From: Luidia sarsii
Taxonomy: Eukaryota > Echinodermata > Asteroidea > Paxillosida > Luidiidae
Reading direction: 5' to 3'
NCBI GenBank assembly: GCA_949987565.1
Contig: OX465113.1
Coordinates: 6,322,551 to 6,386,550 of the forward strand
Length of the DNA stretch: 64,000 nt
Below are positions 42,401 to 44,674 of the stretch, one piece after another. Below the pieces are notes generated by a model. That model worked only from the letters and a program-made list of their open reading frames with translations, searched no databases and was not told the origin of the DNA. A program made the translations under genes and the position numbers. Position 1 is the first letter of the stretch. Every line of letters begins with the position of its first letter.

Positions 42401-43534
42401 TGGCAGTTGCTTCGAAGCTCGAGTTTTCTTTATTGTTGGTCCTAAAAAAAATCTGAGTGTACCATAATAAACCCCAACATCCGTAGGAAAAAAAATATAT
42501 CACGCAACTTGAGGCAGTCCGTGCTGGGTAAAAACTATGGAGTCTCCTATAGGGCGTCTCGCTTATACAAAACAAAAAGTAACATGGTCCAATAGGCTTT
42601 TATAAAAAATGAAAAAAATAAAAGGGCAGCTAGAGAAAGTACCAAGAAGGAGGAAATGTGTTTCTGGAGTGACATTGGGAAAGGTCATAACTGAAGAAGC
42701 AGTGAGAAAGAGGATTGTGGAGTTTTTTTAATGCAGTGGCTGTTGTTACGGCAGTCGTCCGTGTGGTTCCCTGACTTCACAGTATTTGTCAGGATGTTTA
42801 GCTCTTGGAACCAGACTATCAGCTAATAGACTGGTTCAACCAGCCTGCAATGCTGACGAAATACAATCAAGTCAGGGAACCACACGGACGACTGCCGTAA
42901 CAACAGCCACTGCGTTTTTTTAAACATCACAAAAGAAGACCAACCAGACCAATACGTTTTAAGCATAAATTATGAATGATTTCAGGAAAGTGTTAGAAGC
43001 AGTGTCGAAAAAAAAACCAAAGATGACCACAAAAAAACATACAGGGAAGAATTTTACAGTGCCACACAGCATTTTGAGTTATTTTAAGAATTTATTTTGC
43101 GTATGGCTGCACTGGGACACCTTACTAAACACCACCGACGAGAATAGGTCACGGTGTTTACTGCGCGGTGCGCCGTGGACGTCAACAAAACCGGGTAATC
43201 TTACTCTATGATTATTCTACTTTCTTCTAGTGACTGTGGTGTGGAGAAAGTGACTGAGAGCTCTTTTACTTTTACTTTTTTTAGTGTGATACTTTCGTCC
43301 ACATTGTTCAGTTTGAAGAAAAGTCCTTATATCGTCGAAAACCGGTTACTGGAGGATACTAGTTTCCTTGGACCCTATGGCTACAGTCACCCGACCCTCC
43401 AAATTTCAAATTTAGATACAAAAAGGGTGACTTGTCGAGTCCAAGTTACTCGGACTAGACGAGTAACGTTACTTACCAACTGGCTGTGAAATACAAAGCT
43501 CGGAGTTGAGCCACCGGCACAATATCTCCGTCAT
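411..43534 (-). CDS. SPEF2: SPEF2 (sperm flagellar protein 2), complete gene, 42 exons
   Basis: Seen: 42 minus-strand exons joined by GT-AG introns give one open frame of 1976 residues plus TGA, with every splice phase compatible. Order: CH domain (about residues 1-110), charged coiled coils (150-480), a nucleotide-kinase-like segment with P-loop GKAFTGKST (about 582-590) and DGFP (778-781), a WF-containing motif (about 900-912), basic SPKR repeats (1023-1105), a conserved domain with SDDWVYVDEP (about 1128-1137), SGKKSP repeats (about 1480-1515), and a C-terminal region ending near 1976. Known: SPEF2/CPC1 sits on the central-pair projection of motile cilia and sperm flagella and is needed for axoneme motility; the human protein is 1822 residues. 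The extra length here is mostly in linkers and basic repeats. Odd: intron 1 is 5.25 kb with giant inverted repeats. The orthology call rests on recalled family sequence, so individual weak exons (37, 41, 42) are less certain than the whole. Confidence 0.95.
587..1261. mobile_element. TTAA-family MITE, diverged copy in SPEF2 intron 41
   Basis: Terminal inverted repeats CCACTTCACACCA (591) and TGGTGTGAAGTGG (ending about 1257) flanked by TTAG/TTTA. An old member of the family described at 5375. Confidence 0.65.
1295..1501 (-). CDS. SPEF2: SPEF2 exon 41
   Basis: Residues 1884-1952. VLHHGRPKLGDSHRFS followed by SPVPFFTLMDHPIIQDCLAL matches human SNRFASHL and EPIEVAVLLKHPFIQDLI. The acceptor (cgccag|GTACTG) has a weak pyrimidine tract but phase and homology agree. 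Intron 40, upstream, is 4.7 kb and full of repeats. Confidence 0.9.
1590..1745 (-). repeat. tRNA-derived SINE
   Basis: Reverse strand carries A-box-like TAGCTCAGATGGTAAGAAC and a B-box-like region, then CAAAGT..CTTTGCCA. Same head and junction as copies near 5060, 31440 and 39020. Cloverleaf pairing is poor, so not a tRNA gene. Confidence 0.65.
2243..4858. repeat. 2.6-kb minisatellite, 21/27-bp units
   Basis: More than 100 tandem variants of a core GACCAAGGCATTTGAG with zero to three AAGACC hexamer insertions, giving mainly 21- and 27-bp units. Both lengths are multiples of three, so frames stay open for hundreds of codons on both strands. Those frames are low-complexity (PWSWSQM, KTKAFET) and are not proposed as genes. 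The array lies inside SPEF2 intron 40. Confidence 0.95.
5045..5340. repeat. Two abutting SINE copies, opposite orientation
   Basis: 5060-5136 on the reverse strand is a tRNA-like head (A box TAGCTCAGATGGTAGAGC, B box GGTTCAAGTCC). 5195-5305 on the plus strand is the SINE body ending ATTGAAAAAGCTGCATCCA, also seen at 39150. Acceptor and anticodon stems do not pair well. Confidence 0.6.
5375..6085. mobile_element. TTAA-flanked MITE (piggyBac-like), about 0.7 kb
   Basis: TTAA (5375-5378) then TIR CCACTTCGCGCCGG; other end CCGGCGCAAAGTGG then TTAA (6082-6085). TTAA duplication with a CC-starting TIR is the signature of piggyBac-superfamily elements. No transposase coding; internal (TG)n stretch. 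At least seven relatives occur in this window. Confidence 0.8.
6168..6314 (-). CDS. SPEF2: SPEF2 exon 40
   Basis: Residues 1835-1883. LLYFSIDQDAQNGFFRALSV matches human LLYFACHPDTVEGVYRALSV. Ends LDIMKE|GTAACA. Confidence 0.95.
6315..6701. other. SPEF2 intron 39
   Basis: AT-rich intron; no repeat or element recognised. Confidence 0.6.
6702..6857 (-). CDS. SPEF2: SPEF2 exon 39
   Basis: Residues 1783-1834. PSRPLPFDRVTFVQKMFFDI and PPMLDYKNM match human LEPLPFNRQEHLIEFFFRLF and PPQLDYTQM. 52 codons, phase 0. Confidence 0.95.
6858..7393. other. SPEF2 intron 38
   Basis: Unremarkable AT-rich intron; nothing further seen. Confidence 0.6.
7394..7576 (-). CDS. SPEF2: SPEF2 exon 38
   Basis: Residues 1722-1782. 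LEQLSSILSPDCEYVDWRTF and TFKTGVLTREQYEQ match human LQELTSLLTVNSEFVDWRKF and LGTITFEQYMQ. 61 codons. Confidence 0.95.
7774..7833 (-). CDS. SPEF2: SPEF2 exon 37 (tentative)
   Basis: Codes VYNEPLPSACRPDVHIAQVT. It fills the gap corresponding to human LGTNNFPSNWMHLTQPE and keeps phase 0 on both sides. The acceptor (cacaag) is poor and the usual Trp is absent, so boundaries are uncertain; the donor GTGAGC is good. Confidence 0.55.
7834..8459. other. SPEF2 intron 36
   Basis: No repeat family recognised; short open frames here are not supported. Confidence 0.6.
8460..8645 (-). CDS. SPEF2: SPEF2 exon 36
   Basis: Residues 1640-1701. VKVFRTPSPPARPSP, FTVEQMRLLYQQF and GFISNKGFVDTLSDL match human KVFPDPPPSIRPPP, LTIEQLDSLRDQF and IIGNKAFTDILIDL (EF-hand-like region). 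Donor GTGAGT. Confidence 0.94.
9035..9134 (-). CDS. SPEF2: SPEF2 exon 35
   Basis: Residues 1606-1639. SIDTLTEILGEKIEKREKIQ continues the human SIEKLTDVARYHIE helix. Donor AGG|GTAAGT, phase 0 out. Confidence 0.92.
9135..10282. other. SPEF2 intron 34
   Basis: 1.1 kb without recognisable genes or repeats. Confidence 0.55.
10283..10415 (-). CDS. SPEF2: SPEF2 exon 34
   Basis: Residues 1562-1605. LKMRMELTKTHAIAVLQELK and DWLGARFQSEM match human RLELIKTKALALLEDL and KWLGERYLNEM. Confidence 0.93.
10708..10794 (-). CDS. SPEF2: SPEF2 exon 33
   Basis: Residues 1533-1561. EEKAKKELKDHMKQEYLGAI matches human RKNELRVKIKEEHLAAL. Donor GTTTGC, phase 1 both ends. Confidence 0.9.
10856..11558. mobile_element. 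MITE pair, AAAGGC/CAACATTGG termini
   Basis: Ends TTAAAGGCCATTAACATTGG and CCAATGTTGTTTTATCCCTT form imperfect inverted repeats. A second terminus at about 11213 suggests two tandem copies. A hairpin AGTTTACGTCTC/GAGACGTAAACT lies at 11046-11072. Related copies at 14841 and 53345. Confidence 0.65.
11559..13121. other. Rest of SPEF2 intron 32
   Basis: AT-rich, no gene or known repeat recognised. Confidence 0.5.
13122..13377 (-). CDS. SPEF2: SPEF2 exon 32 (SGKKSP repeats)
   Basis: Residues 1448-1532. TAAELAARDAEDEADKLRD coiled coil, then K-rich tract with about four SPSGKK units and a TPPPTPPP tail. Equivalent to human KKVKKEPPKKK...GKSPP linker but longer and more regular. Phase 0 in, 1 out. 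Confidence 0.92.
13630..14132. mobile_element. TTAA-family MITE
   Basis: TTAA then CCACTTCATGCTGG at the left, CCCGGCGTGAAGTG at the right; right TTAA degraded. Shares (CA)n and internal sequence with the copy at 5375. Confidence 0.7.
14185..14250 (+). repeat. tRNA-like SINE head
   Basis: A-box TGGTCCAGTGGTTAAGACG and B-box GGTTCGAATTCC at tRNA-like spacing. Different tRNA parent from the other SINE; no acceptor stem, so a fragment. Confidence 0.5.
14841..15205. mobile_element. MITE, TTAAAGGCCC termini
   Basis: TTAAAGGCCCAATACAACAT at the left and its approximate inverse GTTGTATAGGGCCTTTAA at the right, 365 bp. Non-coding. Confidence 0.7.
15453..15500 (-). CDS. SPEF2: SPEF2 exon 31
   Basis: 48 nt coding LIFDAFQYGMIKISEI (residues 1432-1447). 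Aligns with the human segment after ADEK; acceptor ttgcag, donor GTAAGT. Confidence 0.9.
15614..15800 (-). CDS. SPEF2: SPEF2 exon 30
   Basis: Residues 1369-1431. Starts ITLVPRRP (human IPLVPR), ends DADEK (human ADEK). The donor GTTGGC is weak but is the only one that joins exon 31 as DEKLIFDAF, matching human DEKLVMDTW. Confidence 0.88.
16253..16533 (-). CDS. SPEF2: SPEF2 exon 29
   Basis: Residues 1276-1368. AEVDRYQDTLRLLKDYYQGM and FVRIPLIDL are conserved; the rest is a S/P/T-rich then K/E-rich linker. Phase 0 in, 2 out. Confidence 0.95.
16929..17066 (-). CDS. SPEF2: SPEF2 exon 28
   Basis: Residues 1230-1275. DLKEQLWEMSDERKAGAE and EEGWLEDRLGLLTNHYLTLM match the human DLRDRLWDICDARKEEAE segment. 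Donor CAG|GTCAGC. Confidence 0.95.
17644..17910 (-). CDS. SPEF2: SPEF2 exon 27
   Basis: Residues 1141-1229. Contains HWENTEATYV, FEDYLRRPDGKQEFLAAWQ and DDEETKSELHQRV, the best conserved block of the C-terminal half (human RPDHKQDF and DDEETKAELHQRV). 89 codons, phase 0. Confidence 0.96.
18294..18448 (-). CDS. SPEF2: SPEF2 exon 26
   Basis: Residues 1089-1140. SPKRGKSGRKSPKRE basic end, PEPEPEPP run, then GSDDWVYVDEPIDE, matching human GSEEWVYVNEPVPEE. Confidence 0.94.
18918..19471. mobile_element. MITE, TTAAAGGGCAAC termini
   Basis: TTAAAGGGCAACAAAACG at the left; AGTTGCCCTTTAA at the right; 554 bp, higher GC in the middle. No transposase frame. Confidence 0.65.
19702..19719 (-). CDS. SPEF2: SPEF2 exon 25, 18-nt microexon
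   Basis: Codes GKRGKS within the basic tract, phase 1 both ends. Acceptor actcaag, donor CAG|GTTTGT. Exons 24 and 26 are also in phase 1, so the model stays in frame with or without it. Confidence 0.6.
20020..20195. mobile_element. Penelope 3' tails, inverted pair
   Basis: Minus-oriented tail (CTAGCAGGACCTTTCCCAAA) abuts a plus-oriented tail (TTTGAGAAAGGTCCTGCTAG). This is the same tail motif that follows the Penelope endonuclease at 41035. Confidence 0.7.
20334..21020. mobile_element. TTAA-family MITE
   Basis: TTAA at 20334-20337 with CCACTTCGCACCG, and TGGCGCGAAGTAG then TTAA at 21017-21020. 687 bp, non-coding; inside SPEF2 intron 24. Confidence 0.78.
21196..21282. mobile_element. Tiny TA-flanked MITE, CAGTGGAACGTCGCTATAACG termini
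   Basis: Inverted ends TACAGTGGAACGTCGCTATA and TATAGCAACATTCCACTGTA, about 87 bp. Ends resemble pogo/Tc1-type elements that insert at TA. Confidence 0.65.
21427..21606 (-). CDS. SPEF2: SPEF2 exon 24 (SPKRG repeats)
   Basis: Residues 1023-1082. Three to four tandem copies of an 18-nt unit coding SPKRGN/S are followed by KKREGSRSGSAKRS. Human SPEF2 has a shorter K/G/S-rich tract here. Phase 1 both ends. Confidence 0.88.
21793..21874 (-). CDS. SPEF2: SPEF2 exon 23 (linker)
   Basis: Residues 996-1022. GSPKGSR ends the exon and begins the basic SPK-type tract. Acceptor attag, donor GTAAAC, phase 0 in, 1 out. Confidence 0.84.
22154..22306 (-). CDS. SPEF2: SPEF2 exon 22 (coiled-coil/Ala-Thr linker)
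   Basis: Residues 945-995. Charged helix KAKEDAKRQEEDLL, then a low-complexity A/T/S segment. 51 codons, phase 0; identified from splice sites and frame. Confidence 0.87.
22554..22695 (-). CDS. SPEF2: SPEF2 exon 21
   Basis: Residues 897-944. LTGFQDSWKKMEKWFGGFGI matches human IIGFLDNWPLLEQWF. The DVMIDTKEK end corresponds to the last helix of the kinase-like region. Confidence 0.92.
22800..23350. other. GC-richer block in SPEF2 intron 20
   Basis: Contains CACGTAACC, CCCTGTGACGTCACCGG and ACGTATAATA motifs and is visibly richer in CpG than flanking introns. Possibly an old element or a regulatory block; nothing decisive seen. Confidence 0.3.
23541..23676 (-). CDS. SPEF2: SPEF2 exon 20
   Basis: Residues 852-896. 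Variable segment ending in HDQEQIQHR, equivalent to human LRDQIQHR. Phase 1 in, 2 out. Confidence 0.9.
23945..24198 (-). CDS. SPEF2: SPEF2 exon 19 (DGFP kinase-like motif)
   Basis: Residues 767-851. HGWIMDGFPATIAQAKLLEK contains the DGFPxxxxQA signature of nucleoside monophosphate kinases (DGFP about 778-781). A proline-rich insertion follows, then IDVVVLFESPDELV. Ends T|GTAAGC, phase 1. Confidence 0.95.
24199..25033. other. SPEF2 intron 18
   Basis: AT-rich; a short ATTTAAACATAATACATAA tandem triplication at about 24395-24450 and nothing else recognised. Confidence 0.5.
25034..25137 (-). CDS. SPEF2: SPEF2 exon 18 (kinase-like)
   Basis: Residues 733-766. ARAKLGKLASKFLRKGQPV then LLIDIMVEAVK matches human RAQLGAKSEQLLKKGKSIPDVLLVDIIVNAI. 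Confidence 0.94.
25490..26085. mobile_element. Penelope 3' tails, head-to-head foldback
   Basis: Left arm 25490-25733 and right arm 25791-26034 are near-perfect inverse copies of the tail seen after the Penelope ORF (40790-41100), separated by a 57-bp loop. Each arm carries the GGTCCTGCTAGGATCGAAAC motif. Confidence 0.8.
26626..26762 (-). CDS. SPEF2: SPEF2 exon 17 (charged linker)
   Basis: Residues 687-732. Ends KKPPSPTKKKGLPKPE, a basic proline-rich segment just before the conserved kinase-like part. Acceptor tttag, donor GTAAGG. Confidence 0.85.
26993..27061 (-). CDS. SPEF2: SPEF2 exon 16 (linker)
   Basis: Residues 664-686, 69 nt, phase 1 both ends, so it could be skipped without a frameshift. 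Acceptor ttacag, donor GTATGT. No recognisable motif. Confidence 0.75.
27268..27364 (-). CDS. SPEF2: SPEF2 exon 15 (acidic linker)
   Basis: Residues 632-663. Low-complexity E/G/T/P linker inserted between kinase-like halves. Not conserved in sequence; supported by clean cag acceptor, GTAAGT donor and phase. Confidence 0.82.
27632..28232. mobile_element. TTAA-family MITE
   Basis: TTAA then CCACTTCATGCCAGG; right end CCGGCGCGAAGTGG then TTCA. Directly abuts another copy in opposite orientation. Confidence 0.75.
28231..28936. mobile_element. TTAA-family MITE, opposite orientation
   Basis: Starts CCAATTCATGCCGGG, ends CCCGGCGCGAAGTGG then TTAA (28933-28936). The internal CAGACTAGCCTCCACTCCAG is shared with the copy at 5375. 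Confidence 0.75.
29221..29321 (-). CDS. SPEF2: SPEF2 exon 14 (kinase-like NMP region)
   Basis: Residues 598-631. ILNIDELVRDAVDAFKDGE matches human ILSIDTLVQEAIQAFHDNE. Phase 1 in, 0 out; donor GTGAGT. Confidence 0.93.
29385..29575 (+). mobile_element. Degenerate Penelope 3' tail
   Basis: Retains TTTCTCAAAGGCAGA, ATCTTTTAGGATCAAAA and GAGTCAGTGAACAGTTTGTA in tail order but heavily diverged. Confidence 0.5.
29947..30049 (-). CDS. SPEF2: SPEF2 exon 13 (P-loop)
   Basis: Residues 564-597. FPVKACFLGKAFTGKSTVAS carries a Walker-A motif GxxxxGKST, the adenylate-kinase-like P-loop of SPEF2/CPC1. The acceptor is an unusual ataaag with no strong pyrimidine tract, chosen because it alone keeps phase 0. 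Confidence 0.9.
30292..30712. repeat. 20-bp tandem repeat in SPEF2 intron 12
   Basis: About 20 copies of ATGGATATCAACAATGGCTC with T/C variants. 20 is not a multiple of three, and the translated DINNGSWISTMAH pattern is a by-product. Confidence 0.92.
30904..31020 (-). CDS. SPEF2: SPEF2 exon 12
   Basis: Residues 525-563. NMVGEW and AILGHILARI are conserved SPEF2 motifs just before the kinase-like segment. 39 codons, phase 0. Confidence 0.94.
31179..31277 (-). CDS. SPEF2: SPEF2 exon 11
   Basis: Residues 492-524. Acidic linker, then ERQSLLDEGDFLEYR, equivalent to human EKRDLLDTNDYEEY. 33 codons; donor GTAGGT. Confidence 0.92.
31385..31530 (+). repeat. tRNA-derived SINE
   Basis: GGGCTGGATAACCCTGATGG head, GGGATCAAGTCCCGGTCCAG B-box region, then CAAAGTTTTCTTTGCCATTT. 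Same junction as the copy near 39060. Confidence 0.65.
31835..31910 (-). CDS. SPEF2: SPEF2 exon 10
   Basis: Residues 466-491. QLPAKLMREWRLLFCSGKPL with LYEQP matches the human IPYKLMHDWKELF...PIYEQ segment. 76 nt, phase 2 in and 0 out. Confidence 0.92.
31911..32607. other. SPEF2 intron 9
   Basis: AT-rich; nothing recognised. Confidence 0.5.
32608..32795 (-). CDS. SPEF2: SPEF2 exon 9 (coiled coil)
   Basis: Residues 404-465. ELHDKIAQERAEAKYRKRY followed by ILLDLVDLSCKAGKYRELTE, matching the family's coiled-coil to helical transition. Donor AAAA|GTACGT, phase 2 out. Confidence 0.94.
32908..33096 (-). CDS. SPEF2: SPEF2 exon 8 (coiled coil)
   Basis: Residues 341-403. NRLMRQSQQERRIATQLL and QNRIFREQQYEERR are close to identical with vertebrate SPEF2. 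63 codons, phase 0 both ends. Confidence 0.95.
33301..33795. mobile_element. Short TIR element with CCAACCTCACAAAATCCAA ends
   Basis: Left end and right end TTGGATTTTGTTGGGTTAGG are inverse copies. Internal sub-repeats include AACTCACCCACGAAA and GACCAGAAAATCACCAAGAG. Non-coding. Confidence 0.6.
33909..34139 (-). pseudogene. Duplicated fragment of SPEF2 exon 4 and intron 4
   Basis: This stretch matches 36035-36255 closely (shared AGTTCCACAAAGCATAAGTA, ATTATCCAGCAATGTAATAT and the exon-end TCCTGGCAACTAGCT). It includes the exon-4 donor and about 40 nt of coding sequence with a small deletion, then breaks directly into a Penelope tail. It lies in the intron between exons 7 and 8 and is not in frame with the gene model. 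Confidence 0.85.
34140..34265 (-). mobile_element. Penelope 3' tail, minus orientation
   Basis: GGGCCTGACATTTTGACCTTAG, TCTCAAAGGCAGA and GACACGGATGACAAAGGACA match the tail in inverse order. Fused to the exon-4 fragment at its 3' side. Confidence 0.7.
34418..34549 (-). CDS. SPEF2: SPEF2 exon 7 (coiled coil)
   Basis: Residues 297-340. SNDEYISKIRKRLQEDATAR matches the human SDDEYIKKIQKRLEEDA stretch. Ends at DAQE|GTTAGA, phase 0. Confidence 0.94.
35250..35340 (-). CDS. SPEF2: SPEF2 exon 6 (poly-Gln coiled coil)
   Basis: Residues 266-296. Reads DADEEVATYLQQQQQQEKEK; poorly conserved linker, but phase (2 in, 0 out) and clean acceptor (catag) and donor (GTGAGA) fit the neighbours. Confidence 0.88.
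35632..35796 (-). CDS. SPEF2: SPEF2 exon 5
   Basis: Residues 211-265. EMPKPPPNKTLKAIAARR matches the family's IPKPxxNRTLKA motif; the remainder is coiled coil. Phase 2 in and out. Confidence 0.92.
36211..36428 (-). CDS. SPEF2: SPEF2 exon 4 (coiled coil)
   Basis: Residues 139-210. Begins RLKILTPRQTDLNLDELVEK (human has a PRQTDFNL equivalent), then a highly charged K/E/R/Q helix. The last ~45 nt and part of intron 4 are duplicated at 33909-34139. Confidence 0.93.
36604..36970. repeat. 183-bp tandem duplication containing Penelope tails
   Basis: The block beginning CATTTTCCTCGCCCTTTGTA occurs at about 36619 and again at 36802. Each copy ends in a minus-oriented Penelope tail (GGGCCTGACATTTCGATCC); short plus-oriented tail pieces follow. 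Confidence 0.8.
37259..37511 (-). CDS. SPEF2: SPEF2 exon 3 (CH domain)
   Basis: Residues 54-138. Contains KLNNFTRLEPTL, then HGIMQEKPGVATRLMYQLYI, the most conserved stretch of the SPEF2 CH domain. The donor is the less common GTTTGT. Phase 2 in, 0 out. Confidence 0.94.
38122..38224 (-). CDS. SPEF2: SPEF2 exon 2 (CH domain)
   Basis: Residues 20-53. FATGYLIGEVLRKYDLQGDF matches the SPEF2 calponin-homology-type core (GYLLGEVLHK in human). Acceptor cttag, donor AAG|GTAAGG, phase 1 in and phase 2 out. Confidence 0.93.
38995..39195 (+). repeat. tRNA-derived SINE
   Basis: GTAGATGGTAAGAGTGCTGG, GAGGTCTCAGTCTCAGTC, then CAAAGTTTTCTTTGCC and body TTAAATTGAAAAAGCTGCAT. Fullest head-to-body copy in the window. 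Confidence 0.65.
39217..39596. mobile_element. MITE, TACCCTCAC/GTGAGGGTA termini
   Basis: Left end ACCCTCACCATAAAAGGG, right end TACAGTGAGGGTATA, about 380 bp. A second full copy is at 51239-51617; most of this one is duplicated inversely at 41405-41651. Confidence 0.65.
39361..41651. repeat. 2.3-kb inverted repeat with Penelope in the loop
   Basis: Left arm 39361-39874 and right arm 41142-41651 are almost identical in reverse, including a (TAG/TAC)n microsatellite and most of the TACCCTCAC MITE. The loop is the Penelope fragment. Lies in SPEF2 intron 1. Confidence 0.92.
39875..41135 (+). pseudogene. 5'-truncated Penelope-like element with GIY-YIG endonuclease
   Basis: The frame at 39875 reads PTDTHQYLQLSSSCHPRH, a hallmark of Penelope reverse transcriptase thumb regions. 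It then shifts frame near 39937 into GIAYSQALRLRRICS and stays open to 40755. Downstream are a Cys pair cluster (CTSKCIVCKTH) and NIIYLISCRVCNIQYVGET with a later KKRIYGH, the GIY-YIG nuclease of Penelope-like elements. A 3' tail with pyrimidine-rich blocks and GGTCCTGCTAGGATCGAAAC runs to about 41135. The reverse transcriptase catalytic part is missing, so the copy is dead. Such elements retrotranspose by target-primed reverse transcription. Confidence 0.9.
41683..43360. repeat. 1.7-kb foldback element upstream of SPEF2 exon 1 intron side
   Basis: Arms 41683-42084 and 42963-43360, about 400 bp each, are inverse copies at high but imperfect identity. The inner region contains a second, perfect palindrome (42733-42913). 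No coding capacity seen; resembles foldback or long-TIR MULE-type elements. Confidence 0.88.
42733..42913. mobile_element. Small palindrome with 45-bp perfect arms
   Basis: Arms 42733-42777 and 42869-42913 begin GCAGTGGCTGTTGTTACGGC and are exact inverse complements. The same end motif, with one change, is at 47196-47217 beyond the MULE transposase, so this is likely a non-autonomous relative. Confidence 0.8.
43477..43534 (-). CDS. SPEF2: SPEF2 exon 1, start codon
   Basis: Reads MTEILCRWLNSELCISQPV, the conserved SPEF2 N-terminus (ILCxWLN), then GTAAGT. It ends in phase 1 and joins exon 2 to form GAT (Asp). The ATG is at 43534-43532. It lies 5.25 kb upstream of exon 2, which explains why it is easy to miss. 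Confidence 0.9.
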
Positions 43535-43795
43535 TTTAGTCTTAAAATTAAAGCTATCCGACAATGCAAAAAACTATTCCAAACATAACTTCGTAAATTG
43601 AGTTAAAAGTTTCAGCTTTGCTCGAGAAAGACTAGCGAGTAGCGATGCCTTGAGTAACGATAAACATCAAAGTTCTATGCCGGTCATCTACAACTAAGCA
43701 ACGGTATGTGTGTTTGTGTTGCTTTTCTCCACACGCACTATAAATAAACTACTGTACCACACGTCCGTGCTGTACCGGTGTACGTATTATTTTGT
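43535..43795 (-). promoter_or_regulatory. SPEF2 upstream region
   Basis: The 260 bp before the SPEF2 start must hold the 5' UTR and probably the core promoter. No TATA box or full RFX X-box is evident; one half-site-like AGCAAC is at about 43696. Assigned by position only. Confidence 0.3.
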
Positions 43796-43799
43796 CATA

Positions 43800-43950
43800 G
43801 GTACAGTACATGTGTACATGTACATGTGTACATGTACATGTACAGTACATATAGTACATGTACATGTACATGTACGTGTACACGTACATGTACATGTACA
43901 CGTACATGTACGTGTACACGTACGGTACGTGTACACGTACACGTACCGTA
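43800..43950. repeat. (ACATGT)n / (GTACAC)n palindromic microsatellite
   Basis: Dense GTACATGTACATGTAC runs shading into ACGTACACGTAC; self-complementary throughout. Confidence 0.92.
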
Positions 43951-44097
43951 ATCATGTAATCATAATTATAATTGTGTAATGTATCGTATCATGCACTGTA
44001 CATGTACACAACTGAAGTGTAGGTATTGTATGATCATATGAAAAAGGGTATTCAAAATCACATGAGTTTGGTATACAAACGGATGGACAGAGGCTTT

Positions 44098-44216
44098 CAG
44101 GTCAACTCGTACCTTGGTCAACTCGTACCTTGGTCAACTCGTACCGTCAATTAAGTCAACTCGTACCGTCAATTAAGTCAACTCGTACCTTCAGTTAAGT
44201 CAAGTCGTACCTTCGA
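44098..44216. repeat. Short tandem repeat, TCAACTCGTACC units
   Basis: Six copies of GTCAACTCGTACC joined by TTG or GTCAATTAA spacers. Confidence 0.85.
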
Positions 44217-44674
44217 AAGTTTTCATGGGTTGAGAGTTTCGCGGAAAATATCGATGGATAATATGATCGATGCGTGATGTTTGGGTATTACCGTGGTGGG
44301 TTTTAGTATTTATTCGCTATGAGTGGGTTTTTACGTTGAATATAATTGTTATTGTAGTGTGTTTTTTGGGGGGGATGGACACACGTTGTTTTTGCGTGAA
44401 TTATGCGTTGTGGGATTTTTTGAATGCTTTGCCTATGCATATCAGTTTGGTTAATTTCATGCTTTTATCCGACACTTTTCCATAAAATTTTGTCATTATA
44501 TATAATTGTAATACTTTTTCGTTACTTTTCACTAAATTTGTTGTACCGTTTTTTTTCCCTATGTGTATTATTATTATTATTATAATTTTTATTAAATGGA
44601 CTACCGTTTATAAATGTCTCTTGAAGTTTGTATTGGCCCTGAAAAGGGCCGGTGGGTTTACATTCTTGAAGCGC

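Noticed and set aside
43535..43720. RFX X-box in the SPEF2 promoter
   Set aside because: Only a half-site-like AGCAAC was found; no full two-half motif.
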